From Pristionchus mayeri (taxonomy: Eukaryota > Nematoda > Chromadorea > Rhabditida > Neodiplogasteridae), in NCBI GenBank assembly GCA_036245805.1, contig BTRK01000006.1, positions 54,553,257-54,617,256 on the forward strand: a stretch of DNA of 64,000 bases, written 5' to 3'. The notes beneath the pieces are model-generated. The model ran no database searches. It was given only the letters and a program-made list of their open reading frames with translations, and was not told the DNA's origin. Positions 22,401-35,900 of the stretch are shown in pieces; the first letter of the stretch is position 1, and every line of letters starts with the position of its first letter. The translations under genes and the position numbers were made by a program.

Positions 22401-23920
22401 GGGAAATGATCAGCACAACCTGTTCATCATCTCTTCTTTTTACATGGTCCTAATCAGCTGACTTCGCTCGTCGACAAATTTTTGAAAGTGTTGTCTTCTG
22501 CTCGTTATTCACAAAGTGATCGACTTTCTCGATGCCTGCAGGTCGTCTTCTTTGAAATAGAGCTGCATTCTCTACGGGGAAATGATCAGCTCAACCTGTT
22601 TATCATATCTTCTTTTTACATGGTCCTAATCAGCTGACTTCGGTCATCGCCAAATTTTTGAAAATGTTGTGTTCTGCTCGTTTTTCACAAAGTGATCGAC
22701 TTTCTCGATGCCTGCAGGTCGTATTCTTTGAAATAGAGCTGCATTCTCTACGGGGAAATGATCAGCACAACCTGTTCATCATCTCTTCTTTTTACATGGT
22801 CCTAATCAGCTGACTTCGCTCGTCGACAAATTTTTGAAAGTGTTGTCTTTTGCTCGTTATTCACAAAGTGATCGACTTTCTCGATGCCTGCAGGTCGTCT
22901 TCTTTGAAATAGAGCTGCATTCTCTACGGGGAAATGATCAGCTCAACCTGTTTATCATATCTTCTTTTTACATGGTCCTAATCAGCTGACTTCGGTCATC
23001 GCCAAATTTTTGAAAATGTTGTGTTCTGCTCGTTCTTCACAAAGTGATCGACTTTCTCGATGCCTGCAGGTCGTCTTCTTTGAAATAGAGCTGCATTCTC
23101 TACGGGGAAATGATCAGCTCAACCTGTTTATCATATCTTCTTTTTACATGGTCCTAATCAGCTGACTTCGGTCATCGCCAAATTTTTGAAAATGTTGTGT
23201 TCTGCTCGTTCTTCACAAAGTGATCGACTTTCTCGATGCCTGCAGGTCGTATTCTTTGAAATATAGCTGCATTCTCTACGGGGAAATGATCAGCACAACC
23301 TGTTCATCATCTCTTCTTTTTACATGGTCCTAATCAGCTGACTTCGGTCATCGACAAATTTTTGAAAAGTGTTGTGTTCTGCTCGTTATTCACAAAGTGA
23401 TCGACTTTCTCGATGCCTGCAGGTCGTCTTCTTTCAAATAGAGCTGCATTCTCTACGGGGAAATGATCAGCTCAACCTGTTTATCATATCTTCTTTTTAC
23501 ATGGTCCTAATCAGCTGACTTCGGTCATCGCCAAATTTTTGAAAATGTTGTGTTCTGCTCGTTCTTCACAAAGTGATCGACTTTCTCGATGCCTGCAGGT
23601 CGTATTCTTTGAAATAAAGCTGCATTCTCTACGGGGAAATGATCAGCACAACCTGTTCATCATCTCTTCTTTTTACATGGTCCTAATCAGCTGACTTCGC
23701 TCGTCGACAAATTTTTGAAAGTGTTGTCTTCTGCTCGTTATTCACAAAGTGATCGACTTTCTCGATGCCTGCAGGTCGTCTTCTTTGAAATAGAGCTGCA
23801 TTCTCTACGGGGAAATGATCAGCTCAACCTGTTTATCATATCTTCTTTTTACATGGTCCTAATCAGCTGACTTCGGTCATCGCCAAATTTTTGAAAATGT
23901 TGTGTTCTGCTCGTTCTTCA
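16445..23920 (+). repeat. Tandem 3,699-bp higher-order unit (about 21 monomers, two copies)
   Basis: Rare variants recur exactly 3,699 bp apart: the CTTTAAAATAG variant (16,909 and 20,608), TATTCAGAAAG (18,281 and 21,980), the deletion variant around CTTCACAGTGATCG (18,601 and 22,300 by flanking word), GAAATATAGC (19,560 and 23,259) and TGAAATAAAG (19,911 and 23,610). The match breaks near 16,445/20,144 on the left and 20,220/23,920 on the right. TATTCAGAAAG also occurs at 13,685. Confidence 0.85.
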
Positions 23921-26900
23921 AAAAGTGATCGACTTTCTCGATGCCTGCAGGTCGTATTCTTTGAAATAGAGCTGCATTCTCTACGGGGAAATGATCAGCT
24001 CAACCTGTTTATCATATCTTCTTTTTACATGGTCCTAATCAGCTGACTTCGGTCATCGCCAAATTTTTGAAAATGTTGTGTTCTGCTCGTTCTTCACAAA
24101 GTGATCGACTTTCTCGATGCCTGCAGGTCGTATTCTTTGAAATATAGCTGCATTCTCTACGGGGAAATGATCAGCACAACCTGTTCATCATCTCTTCTTT
24201 TTACATGGTCCTAATCAGCTGACTTCGGTCATCGACAAATTTTTGAAAAGTGTTGTCTTCTGCTCGTTATTCACAAAGTGATCGACTTTCTCGATGCCTG
24301 CAGGTCGTCTTCTTTGAAATAGAGCTGCATTCTCTACGGGGAAATGATCAGCTCAACCTGTTTATCATATCTTCTTTTTACATGGTCCTAATCAGCTGAC
24401 TTCGGTCATCGCCAAATTTTTGAAAATGTTGTGTTCTGCTCGTTCTTCACAAAGTGATCGACTTTCTCGATGCCTGCAGGTCGTATTCTTTGAAATATAG
24501 CTGCATTCTCTACGGGGAAATGATCAGCACAACCTGTTCATCATCTCTTCTTTTTACATGGTCCTAATCAGCTGACTTCGGTCATCGACAAATTTTTGAA
24601 AAGTGTTGTGTTCTGCTCGTTATTCACAAAGTGATCGACTTTCTCGATGCCTGCAGGTCGTCTTCTTTCAAATAGAGCTGCATTCTCTACGGGGAAATGA
24701 TCAGCTCAACCTGTTTATCATATCTTCTTTTTACATGGTCCTAATCAGCTGACTTCGGTCATCGCCAAATTTTTGAAAATGTTGTGTTCTGCTCGTTCTT
24801 CACAAAGTGATCGACTTTCTCGATGCCTGCAGGTCGTATTCTTTGAAATAAAGCTGCATTCTCTACGGGGAAATGATCAGCACAACCTGTTCATCATCTC
24901 TTCTTTTTACATGGTCCTAATCAGCTGACTTCGCTCGTCGACAAATTTTTGAAAGTGTTGTCTTCTGCTCGTTATTCACAAAGTGATCGACTTTCTCGAT
25001 GCCTGCAGGTCGTCTTCTTTGAAATAGAGCTGCATTCTCTACGGGGAAATGATCAGCTCAACCTGTTTATCATATCTTCTTTTTACATGGTCCTAATCAG
25101 CTGACTTCGGTCATCGCCAAATTTTTGAAAATGTTGTGTTCTGCTCGTTCTTCAAAAAGTGATCGACTTTCTCGATGCCTGCAGGTCGTATTCTTTGAAA
25201 TAGAGCTGCATTCTCTACGGGGAAATGATCAGCACAACCTGTTCATCATCTCTTCTTTTTACATGGTCCTAATCAGCTGACTTCGTTCATCGACAAATTT
25301 TTGAAAAGTGTTGTCTTCTGCTCGTTATTCACAAAGTGATCGACTTTCTCGATGCCTGCAGGTCGTCTTCTTTGAAATAGAGCTGCATTCTCTACGGGGA
25401 AATGATCAGCTCAACCTGTTTATCATATCTTCTTTTTACATGGTCCTAATCAGCTGACTTCGGTCATCGCCAAATTTTTGAAAATGTTGTGTTCTGCTCG
25501 TTCTTCACAAAGTGATCGACTTTCTCGATGCCTGCAGGTCGTATTCTTTGAAATAGAGCTGCATTCTCTACGGGGAAATGATCAGCACAACCTGTTCATC
25601 ATCTCTTCTTTTTACATGGTCCTAATCAGCTGACTTCGCTCGTCGACAAATTTTTGAAAGTGTTGTCTTCTGCTCGTTCTTCACAAAGTGATCGACTTTC
25701 TCGATGCCTGCAGGTCGTCTTCTTTGAAATAGAGCTGCATTCTCTACGGGGAAATGATCAGCTCAACCTGTTTATCATATCTTCTTTTTACATGGTCCTA
25801 ATCAGCTGACTTCGGTCATCGACAAATTTTTGAGTGTTGTATTCTGCTCGTTCTTCACAAAGTGATCGACTTTCTCGATGCCTGCAGGTCGTATTCTTTG
25901 AAATAGAGCTGCATTCTCTACGGGGAAATGATCAGCACAACCTGTTCATCATCTCTTCTTTTTACATGGTCCTAATCAGCTGACTTCGCTCGTCGACAAA
26001 TTTTTGAAAGTGTTGTCTTCTGCTCGTTCTTCACAAAGTGATCGAATTTCTCGATGCCTGCAGGTCGTCTTCTTTGAAATAGAGCTGCATTCTCTACGGG
26101 GAAATGATCAGCTCAACCTGTTTATCATATCTTCTTTTTACATGGTCCTAATCAGCTGACTTCGGTCATCGACAAATTTTTGAGTGTTGTCTTCTGCTCG
26201 TTCTTCACAAAGTGATCGACTTTCTCGATGCCTGCAGGTCGTATTCTTTGAAATAGAGCTGCATTCTCTACGGGGAAATGATCAGCACAACCTGTTCATC
26301 ATCTCTTCTTTTTACATGGTCCTAATCAGCTGACTTCGCTCGTCGACAAATTTTTGAAAGTGTTGTCTTCTGCTCGTTCTTCACAAAGTGATCGAATTTC
26401 TCGATGCCTGCAGGTCGTCTTCTTTGAAATAGAGCTGCATTCTCTACGGGGAAATGATCAGCTCAACCTGTTTATCATATCTTCTTTTTACATGGTCCTA
26501 ATCAGCTGACTTCGGTCATCGACAAATTTTTGAGTGTTGTATTCTGCTCGTTCTTCACAAAGTGATCGACTTTCTCGATGCCTGCAGGTCGTATTCTTTG
26601 AAATAGAGCTGCATTCTCTACGGGGAAATGATCAGCACAACCTGTTCATCATCTCTTCTTTTTACATGGTCCTAATCAGCTGACTTCGCTCGTCGACAAA
26701 TTTTTGAAAGTGTTGTCTTCTGCTCGTTCTTCACAAAGTGATCGAATTTCTCGATGCCTGCAGGTCGTATTCTTTGAAATAGAGCTGCATTCTCTACGGG
26801 GAAATGATCAGCACAACCTGTTCATCATCTCTCCTTTTTACATGGTCCTAATCAGCTGACTTCACTCGTCGACAAATTTTTGAAAGTGTTGTCTTCTGCT

Positions 26901-29900
26901 CGTTCTTCACAAAGTGATCGAATTTCTCGATGCCTGCAGGTCGTATTCTTTGAAATAGAGCTGCATTCTCTACGGGGAAATGATCAGCTCAACCTGTTTA
27001 TCATATCTTCTTTTTACATGGTCCTAATCAGCTGACTTCGCTCGTCGACAAATTTTTGAGTGTTGTATTCTGCTCGTTCTTCACAAAGTGATCGACTTTC
27101 TCGATGCCTGCAGGTCGTATTCTTTGAAATAGAGCTGCATTCTCTACGGGGAAATGATCAGCACAACCTGTTCATCATCTCTTCTTTTTACATGGTCCTA
27201 ATCAGCTGACTTCGCTCGTCGACAAATTTTTGAAAGTGTTGTCTTCTGCTCGTTCTTCACAAAGTGATCGAATTTCTCGATGCCTGCAGGTCGTATTCTT
27301 TGAAATAGAGCTGCATTCTCTACGGGGAAATGATCAGCTCAACCTGTTTATCATATCTTCTTTTTACATGGTCCTAATCAGCTGACTTCGCTCGTCGACA
27401 AATTTTTGAGTGTTGTATTCTGCTCGTTCTTCACAAAGTGATCGAATTTCTCGATGCGCGCAAGTCGTATTCTTTGAAATAGAGCGCATTCTCTACGGGG
27501 AAATGATCAGCTCAACCTGTTTATCATATCTTCTTTTTACATGGTCCTAATCAGCTGACTTCGGTCATCGACAAATTTTTGAAAATGTTGTGTTCTGCTC
27601 GTTCTTCACAAAGTGATCCACTTTCTCGATGCCTGCAGGTCGTATTCTTTGAAATAGAGCTGCATTCTCTACGGGGAAATGATCAGCTCAACCTGTTTAT
27701 CATATCTTCTTTTTACATGGTCCTAATCAGCTGACTTCGGTCATCGCCAAATTTTTGAAAATGTTGTGTTCTGCTCGTTCTTCACAAAGTGATCCACTTT
27801 CTCGATGCCTGCAGGTCGTATTCTTTGAAATAGAGCTGCATTCTCTACGGGGAAATGATCAGCACAACCTGTTCATCATCTCTTCTTTTTACATGGTCCT
27901 AATCAGCTAAGTTCAGTCATCGACAAATTTTTGAAAGTGTTGTCTTCTGCTCGTTCTTCACAAAGTGATCGAATTTCTCGATGCGCGCAAGTCGTATTCT
28001 TTGGAATAGAGCTGCATTCTCTACGGGGGAAATGATCAGCACAACCTGTTCATCATCTCTCCTTTTTACATGGTCCTAATCAGCTGACTTCGCTCGTCGA
28101 CAAATTTTTGAAAGTGTCGTCTTCTGCTCGTTCTTCACAAAGTGATCGAATTTCTCGATGCCTGCAGGTCGTATTCTTTGAAATAGAGCTGCATTCTCTA
28201 CGGGGAAATGATCAGCTCAACCTGTTTATCATATCTTCTTTTTACATGGTCCTAATCAGCTGACTTCGGTCATCGCCAAATTTTTGAAAATGTTGTGTTC
28301 TGCTCGTTCTTCACAAAGTGATCCACTTTCTCGATGCCTGCAGGTCGTATTCTTTGAAATAGAGCGATTCTCTACGGGGAAATGATCAGCTCAACCTGTT
28401 TATCATATCTTCTTTTTACATGGTACTAATCAGCTGACTTCGGTCATCGACAAATTTTTGAGTGTTGTATTCTGCTCGTTCTTCACAAAGTGATCGACTT
28501 TCTCGATGCCTGCAGGTCGTATTCTTTGAAATAGAGCTGCATTCTCTACGGGGAAATGATCAGCACAACCTGTTCATCATCTCTTCTTTTTACATGGTCC
28601 TAATCAGCTGACTTCGGTCATCGCCAAATTTTTGAAAATGTTGTGTTCTGCTCGTTCTTCACAAAGTGATCCACTTTCTCGATGCCTGCAGGTCGTATTC
28701 TTTGAAATAGAGCTGCATTCTCTACGGGGAAATGATCAGCACAACCTGTTCATCATCTCTTCTTTTTACATGGTCCTAATCAGCTAAGTTCAGTCATCGA
28801 CAAATTTTTGAAAGTGTTGTCTTCTGCTCGTTCTTCACAAAGTGATCGAATTTCTCGATGCGCGCAAGTCGTATTCTTTGAAATAGAGCGATTCTCTACG
28901 GGGAAATGATCAGCTCAACCTGTTTATCATATCTTCTTTTTACATGGTACTAATCAGCTGACTTCGGTCATCGACAAATTTTTGAGTGTTGTATTCTGCT
29001 CGTTCTTCACAAAGTGATCGACTTTCTCGATGCCTGCAGGTCGTATTCTTTGAAATAGAGCTGCATTCTCTACGGGGAAATGATCAGCACAACCTGTTCA
29101 TCATCTCTTCTTTTTACATGGTCCTAATCAGCTGACTTCGGTCATCGACAAATTTTTGAAAAGTGTTGTCTTCTGCTCGTTATTCACAAAGTGATCGACT
29201 TTCTCGATGCCTGCAGGTCGTCTTCTTTGAAATAGAGCTGCATTCTCTACGGGGAAATGATCAGCTCAACCTGTTTATCATATCTTCTTTTTACATGGTC
29301 CTAATCAGCTGACTTCGGTCATCGCCAAATTTTTGAAAATGTTGTGTTCTGCTCGTTCTTCACAAAGTGATCGAATTTCTCGATGCCTGCAAGTCGTATT
29401 CTTTGGAATAGAGCTGCATTCTCTACGGGGAAATGATCAGCTCAACCTGTTTATCATATCTTCTTTTTACATGGTCCTAATCAGCTGACTTCGGTCATCG
29501 ACAAATTTTTGAGTGTTGTCTTCTGCTCGTTCTTCACAAAGTGATCGACTTTCTCGATGTCTGCAGGTCGTTTTCTTTGAAATAGAGCTGCATTCTCTAC
29601 GGGGAAATGATCAGCTCAACCTGTTTATCATATCTTCTTTTTACATGGTCCTAATCAGCTGACTTCGGTCATCGATAAATTTTTGAAAGTGTTGTCTTCT
29701 GCTCGTTCTTCACAAAGTGATCGAATTTCTCGATGCGCGCAAGTCGTATTCTTTGAAATAGAGCTGCATTCTCTACGGGAAAATGATCAGCTCAACCTGT
29801 TTATCATATCTTCTTTTTACATGGTCTTAATCAGCTGACTTCGGTCATCGACAAATTTTTGAAAGTGTTGTCTTCTGCTCGTTCTTCACAAAGTGATCGA

Positions 29901-32900
29901 CTTTCTCGATGCCTGCAGGTCGTATTCTTTGAAATAGAGCTGCATTATCTACGGGGAAATGATCAGCTCAACCTGTTTATCATCTCTTCTTTTTACATGG
30001 TCCTAATCAGCTGACTTCGGTCATCGATAAATTTTTGAAAGTGTTGTCTTCTGCTCGTTCTTCACAAAGTGATCGAATTTCTCGATGCGCGCAAGTCGTA
30101 TTCTTTGAAATAGAGCTGCATTCTCTACGGGAAAATGATCAGCTCAACCTGTTTATCATATCTTCTTTTTACATGGTCTTAATCAGCTGACTTCGGTCAT
30201 CGACAAATTTTTGAAAGTGTTGTCTTCTGCTCGTTCTTCACAAAGTGATCGAATTTCTCGATGCGCGCAAGTCGTATTCTTTGAAATAGAGCTGCATTCT
30301 CTACGGGGAAATGATCAGCTCAACCTGTTTATCATATCTTCTTTTTACATGGTCCTAATCAGCTGACTTCGGTCATCGATAAATTTTTGAAAGTGTTGTC
30401 TTCTGCTCGTTCTTCACAAAGTGATCGAATTTCTCGATGCGCGCAAGTCGTATTCTTTGAAATAGAGCTGCATTCTCTACGGGAAAATGATCAGCTCAAC
30501 CTGTTTATCATATCTTCTTTTTACATGGTCTTAATCAGCTGACTTCGGTCATCGACAAATTTTTGAAAGTGTTGTCTTCTGCTCGTTCTTCACAAAGTGA
30601 TCGACTTTCTCGATGCCTGCAGGTCGTCTTCTTTGAAATAGAGCTGCATTCTCTACGGGGAAATGATCAGCTCAACCTGTTTATCATATCTTCTTTTTAC
30701 ATGGTCCTAATCAGCTGACTTCGGTCATCGCCAAATTTTTGAAAATGTTGTGTTCTGCTCGTTCTTCACAAAGTGATCGAATTTCTCGATGCCTGCAAGT
30801 CGTATTCTTTGGAATAGAGCTGCATTCTCTACGGGGAAATGATCAGCTCAACCTGTTTATCATATCTTCTTTTTACATGGTCCTAATCAGCTGACTTCGG
30901 TCATCGACAAATTTTTGAGTGTTGTCTTCTGCTCGTTCTTCACAAAGTGATCGACTTTCTCGATGTCTGCAGGTCGTTTTCTTTGAAATAGAGCTGCATT
31001 CTCTACGGGGAAATGATCAGCTCAACCTGTTTATCATATCTTCTTTTTACATGGTCCTAATCAGCTGACTTCGGTCATCGATAAATTTTTGAAAGTGTTG
31101 TCTTCTGCTCGTTCTTCACAAAGTGATCGAATTTCTCGATGCGCGCAAGTCGTATTCTTTGAAATAGAGCTGCATTCTCTACGGGAAAATGATCAGCTCA
31201 ACCTGTTTATCATATCTTCTTTTTACATGGTCTTAATCAGCTGACTTCGGTCATCGACAAATTTTTGAAAGTGTTGTCTTCTGCTCGTTCTTCACAAAGT
31301 GATCGACTTTCTCGATGCCTGCAGGTCGTATTCTTTGAAATAGAGCTGCATTCTCTACGGGAAAATGATCAGCACAACCTGTTCATCATCTCTTCTTTTT
31401 TATATGGTCCTAATCAGCTAACTTCGGTCATCGACAAATTTTTGAAAAGTGTTGTCTTCTGCTCGTTCTTCACAAAGTGATCGAATTTCTCGATGCGCGC
31501 AAGTCGTATTCTTTGAAATAGAGCTGCATTCTCTACGGGAAAATGATCAGCACAACCTGTTCATCATATCTTCTTTTTACATGGTCCTAATCAGCTGACT
31601 TCGGTCATCGCCAAATTTTTGAAAGTGTTGTCTTCTGCTCGTTCTTCACAAAGTGATCGAATTTCTCGATGCCTGCAGGTCGTATTCTTTGAAATAGAGC
31701 TGCATTCTCTACGGGGAAATGATCAGCTCAACCTGTTTATCATCTCTTCTTTTTACATGGTCCTAATCAGCTGACTTCGGTCATCGACAAATTTTTGAGT
31801 GTTGTCTTCTGCTCGTTCTTCACAAAGTGATCGACTTTCTCGATGTCTGCAGGTCGTTTTCTTTGAAATAGAGCTGCATTCTCTACGGGGAAATGATCAG
31901 CTCAACCTGTTTATCATATCTTCTTTTTACATGGTCCTAATCAGCTGACTTCGGTCATCGATAAATTTTTGAAAGTGTTGTCTTCTGCTCGTTCTTCACA
32001 AAGTGATCGAATTTCTCGATGCGCGCAAGTCGTATTCTTTGAAATAGAGCTGCATTCTCTACGGGAAAATGATCAGCTCAACCTGTTTATCATATCTTCT
32101 TTTTACATGGTCTTAATCAGCTGACTTCGGTCATCGACAAATTTTTGAAAGTGTTGTCTTCTGCTCGTTCTTCACAAAGTGATCGACTTTCTCGATGCCT
32201 GCAGGTCGTATTCTTTGAAATAGAGCTGCATTATCTACGGGGAAATGATCAGCTCAACCTGTTTATCATCTCTTCTTTTTACATGGTCCTAATCAGCTGA
32301 CTTCGGTCATCGATAAATTTTTGAAAGTGTTGTCTTCTGCTCGTTCTTCACAAAGTGATCGAATTTCTCGATGCGCGCAAGTCGTATTCTTTGAAATAGA
32401 GCTGCATTCTCTACGGGAAAATGATCAGCACAACCTGTTCATCATCTCTTCTTTTTTATATGGTCCTAATCAGCTAACTTCGGTCATCGACAAATTTTTG
32501 AAAAGTGTTGTCTTCTGCTCGTTCTTCACAAAGTGATCGAATTTCTCGATGCGCGCAAGTCGTATTCTTTGAAATAGAGCTGCATTCTCCACGGGAAAAT
32601 GATCAGCACAACCTGTTCATCATCTCTTCTTTTTACATGGTCCTAATCAGCTAAGTTCGGTCATCGACAAATTTTTGAAAGTGTTGTCTTCTGCTCGTTC
32701 TTCAAAAAGTGATCGAATTTCTCGATGCGCGCAAGTCGTATTCTTTGGAATAGAGCTGCATTCTCTACGGGGGAAATGATCAGCACAACCTGTTCATCAT
32801 CTCTTCTTTTTACATGGTCCTAATCAGCTGACTTCGGTCATCGACAAATTTTTGAAAGTGTTGTGTTCTGCTCGTTCTTCACAAAGTGATCGACTTTCTC

Positions 32901-35900
32901 GATGTCTGCAGGTCGTTTTCTTTGAAATAGAGCTGCATTCTCTACGGGGAAATGATCAGCTCAACCTGTTTATCATATCTTCTTTTTACATGGTCCTAAT
33001 CAGCTAACTTCGGTCATCGACAAATTTTTGAGTGTTGTCTTCTGCTCGTTCTTCACAAAGTGATCGACTTTCTCGATGTCTGCAGGTCGTTTTCTTTGAA
33101 ATAGAGCTGCATTCTCTACGGGAAAATGATCAGCTCAACCTGTTTATCATATCTTCTTTTTACATGGTCTTAATCAGCTGACTTCGGTCATCGACAAATT
33201 TTTGAAAGTGTTGTCTTCTGCTCGTTCTTCACAAAGTGATCGACTTTCTCGATGCCTGCAGGTCGTATTCTTTGAAATAGAGCTGCATTCTCTACGGGGA
33301 AAAGATCAGCTCAACCTGTTTATCATCTCTTCTTTTTTATATGGTCCTAATCAGCTAACTTCGGTCATCGACAAATTTTTGAAGTGTTGTCTTCTGCTCG
33401 TTCTTCACAAAGTGATCGAATTTCTCGATGCGCGCAAGTCGTATTCTTTGAAATAGAGCTGCATTCTCCACGGGAAAATGATCAGCACAACCTGTTCATC
33501 ATCTCTTCTTTTTACATGGTCCTAATCAGCTAAGTTCGGTCATCGACAAATTTTTGAAAGTGTTGTCTTCTGCTCGTTCTTCAAAAAGTGATCGAATTTC
33601 TCGATGCGCGCAAGTCGTATTCTTTGGAATAGAGCTGCATTCTCTACGGGGGAAATGATCAGCACAACCTGTTCATCATCTCTTCTTTTTACATGGTCCT
33701 AATCAGCTGACTTCGGTCATCGACAAATTTTTGAAAGTGTTGTGTTCTGCTCGTTCTTCACAAAGTGATCGACTTTCTCGATGTCTGCAGGTCGTTTTCT
33801 TTGAAATAGAGCTGCATTCTCTACGGGGAAATGATCAGCTCAACCTGTTTATCATATCTTCTTTTTACATGGTCCTAATCAGCTAACTTCGGTCATCGAC
33901 AAATTTTTGAGTGTTGTCTTCTGCTCGTTCTTCACAAAGTGATCGACTTTCTCGATGTCTGCAGGTCGTTTTCTTTGAAATAGAGCTGCATTCTCTACGG
34001 GAAAATGATCAGCTCAACCTGTTTATCATATCTTCTTTTTACATGGTCTTAATCAGCTGACTTCGGTCATCGACAAATTTTTGAAAGTGTTGTCTTCTGC
34101 TCGTTCTTCACAAAGTGATCGACTTTCTCGATGCCTGCAGGTCGTATTCTTTGAAATAGAGCTGCATTCTCTACGGGGAAAAGATCAGCTCAACCTGTTT
34201 ATCATCTCTTCTTTTTACATGGTCCTAATCAGCTGACTTCGGTCATCGACAAATTTTTGAAAGTGTTGTCTTCTGCTCGTTCTTCACAAAGTGATCGATT
34301 TTCTCGATGTCTGCAGGTCGTTTTCTTTGAAATAGAGCTGCATTCTCTACGGGGAAATGATCAGCTCAACCTGTTTATCATATCTTCTTTTTACATGGTC
34401 TTAATCAGCTGACTTCGGTCATCGACAAATTTTTGAAAGTGTTGTCTTCTGCTCGTTCTTCACAAAGTGATCGACTTTCTCGATGCCTGCAGGTCGTATT
34501 CTTTGAAATAGAGCTGCATTCTCTACGGGGGAAAAGATCAGCTCAACCTGTTTATCATCTCTTCTTTTTACATGGTCCTAATCAGCTGACTTCGGTCATC
34601 GACAAATTTTTGAAAGTGTTGTCTTCTGCTCGTTCTTCACAAAGTGATCGACTTTCTCGATGTCTGCAGGTCGTTTTCTTGAAATAGAGCTGCATTCTCT
34701 ACGGGGAAATGATCAGCTCAACCTGTTTATCATATCTTCTTTTTACATGGTCCTAATCAGCTGACTTCGGTCATCGATAAATTTTTGAAAGTGTTGTCTT
34801 CTGCTCGTTCTTCACAAAGTGATCGAATTTCTCGATGCGCGCAAGTCGTATTCTTTGAAATAGAGCTGCATTCTCTTCGGGAAAATGATCAGCACAACCT
34901 GTTCATCATCTCTTCTTTTTTATATGGTCCTAATCAGCTAACTTCGGTCATCGACAAATTTTTGAAAAGTGTTGTCTTCTGCTCGTTCTTCACAAAGTGA
35001 TCGAATTTCTCGATGCGCGCAAGTCGTATTCTTTGAAATAGAGCTGCATTCTCCACGGGAAAATGATCAGCACAACCTGTTCATCATCTCTTCTTTTTAC
35101 ATGGTCCTAATCAGCTAAGTTCGGTCATCGACAAATTTTTGAAAGTGTTGTCTTCTGCTCGTTCTTCAAAAAGTGATCGAATTTCTCGATGCGCGCAAGT
35201 CGTATTCTTTGGAATAGAGCTGCATTCTCTACGGGGGAAATGATCAGCACAACCTGTTCATCATCTCTTCTTTTTACATGGTCCTAATCAGCTGACTTCG
35301 GTCATCGACAAATTTTTGAAAGTGTTGTGTTCTGCTCGTTCTTCACAAAGTGATCGACTTTCTCGATGTCTGCAGGTCGTTTTCTTTGAAATAGAGCTGC
35401 ATTCTCTACGGGGAAATGATCAGCTCAACCTGTTTATCATATCTTCTTTTTACATGGTCCTAATCAGCTGACTTCGGTCATCGACAAATTTTTGAAAGTG
35501 TTGTCTTCTGCTCGTTCTTCACAAAGTGATCGATTTTCTCGATGTCTGCAGGTCGTTTTCTTTGAAATAGAGCTGCATTCTCTACGGGGAAATGATCAGC
35601 TCAACCTGTTTATCATATCTTCTTTTTACATGGTCTTAATCAGCTGACTTCGGTCATCGACAAATTTTTGAAAGTGTTGTCTTCTGCTCGTTCTTCACAA
35701 AGTGATCGACTTTCTCGATGCCTGCAGGTCGTATTCTTTGAAATAGAGCTGCATTCTCTACGGGGGAAAAGATCAGCTCAACCTGTTTATCATCTCTTCT
35801 TTTTACATGGTCCTAATCAGCTGACTTCGGTCATCGACAAATTTTTGAAAGTGTTGTCTTCTGCTCGTTCTTCACAAAGTGATCGACTTTCTCGATGTCT

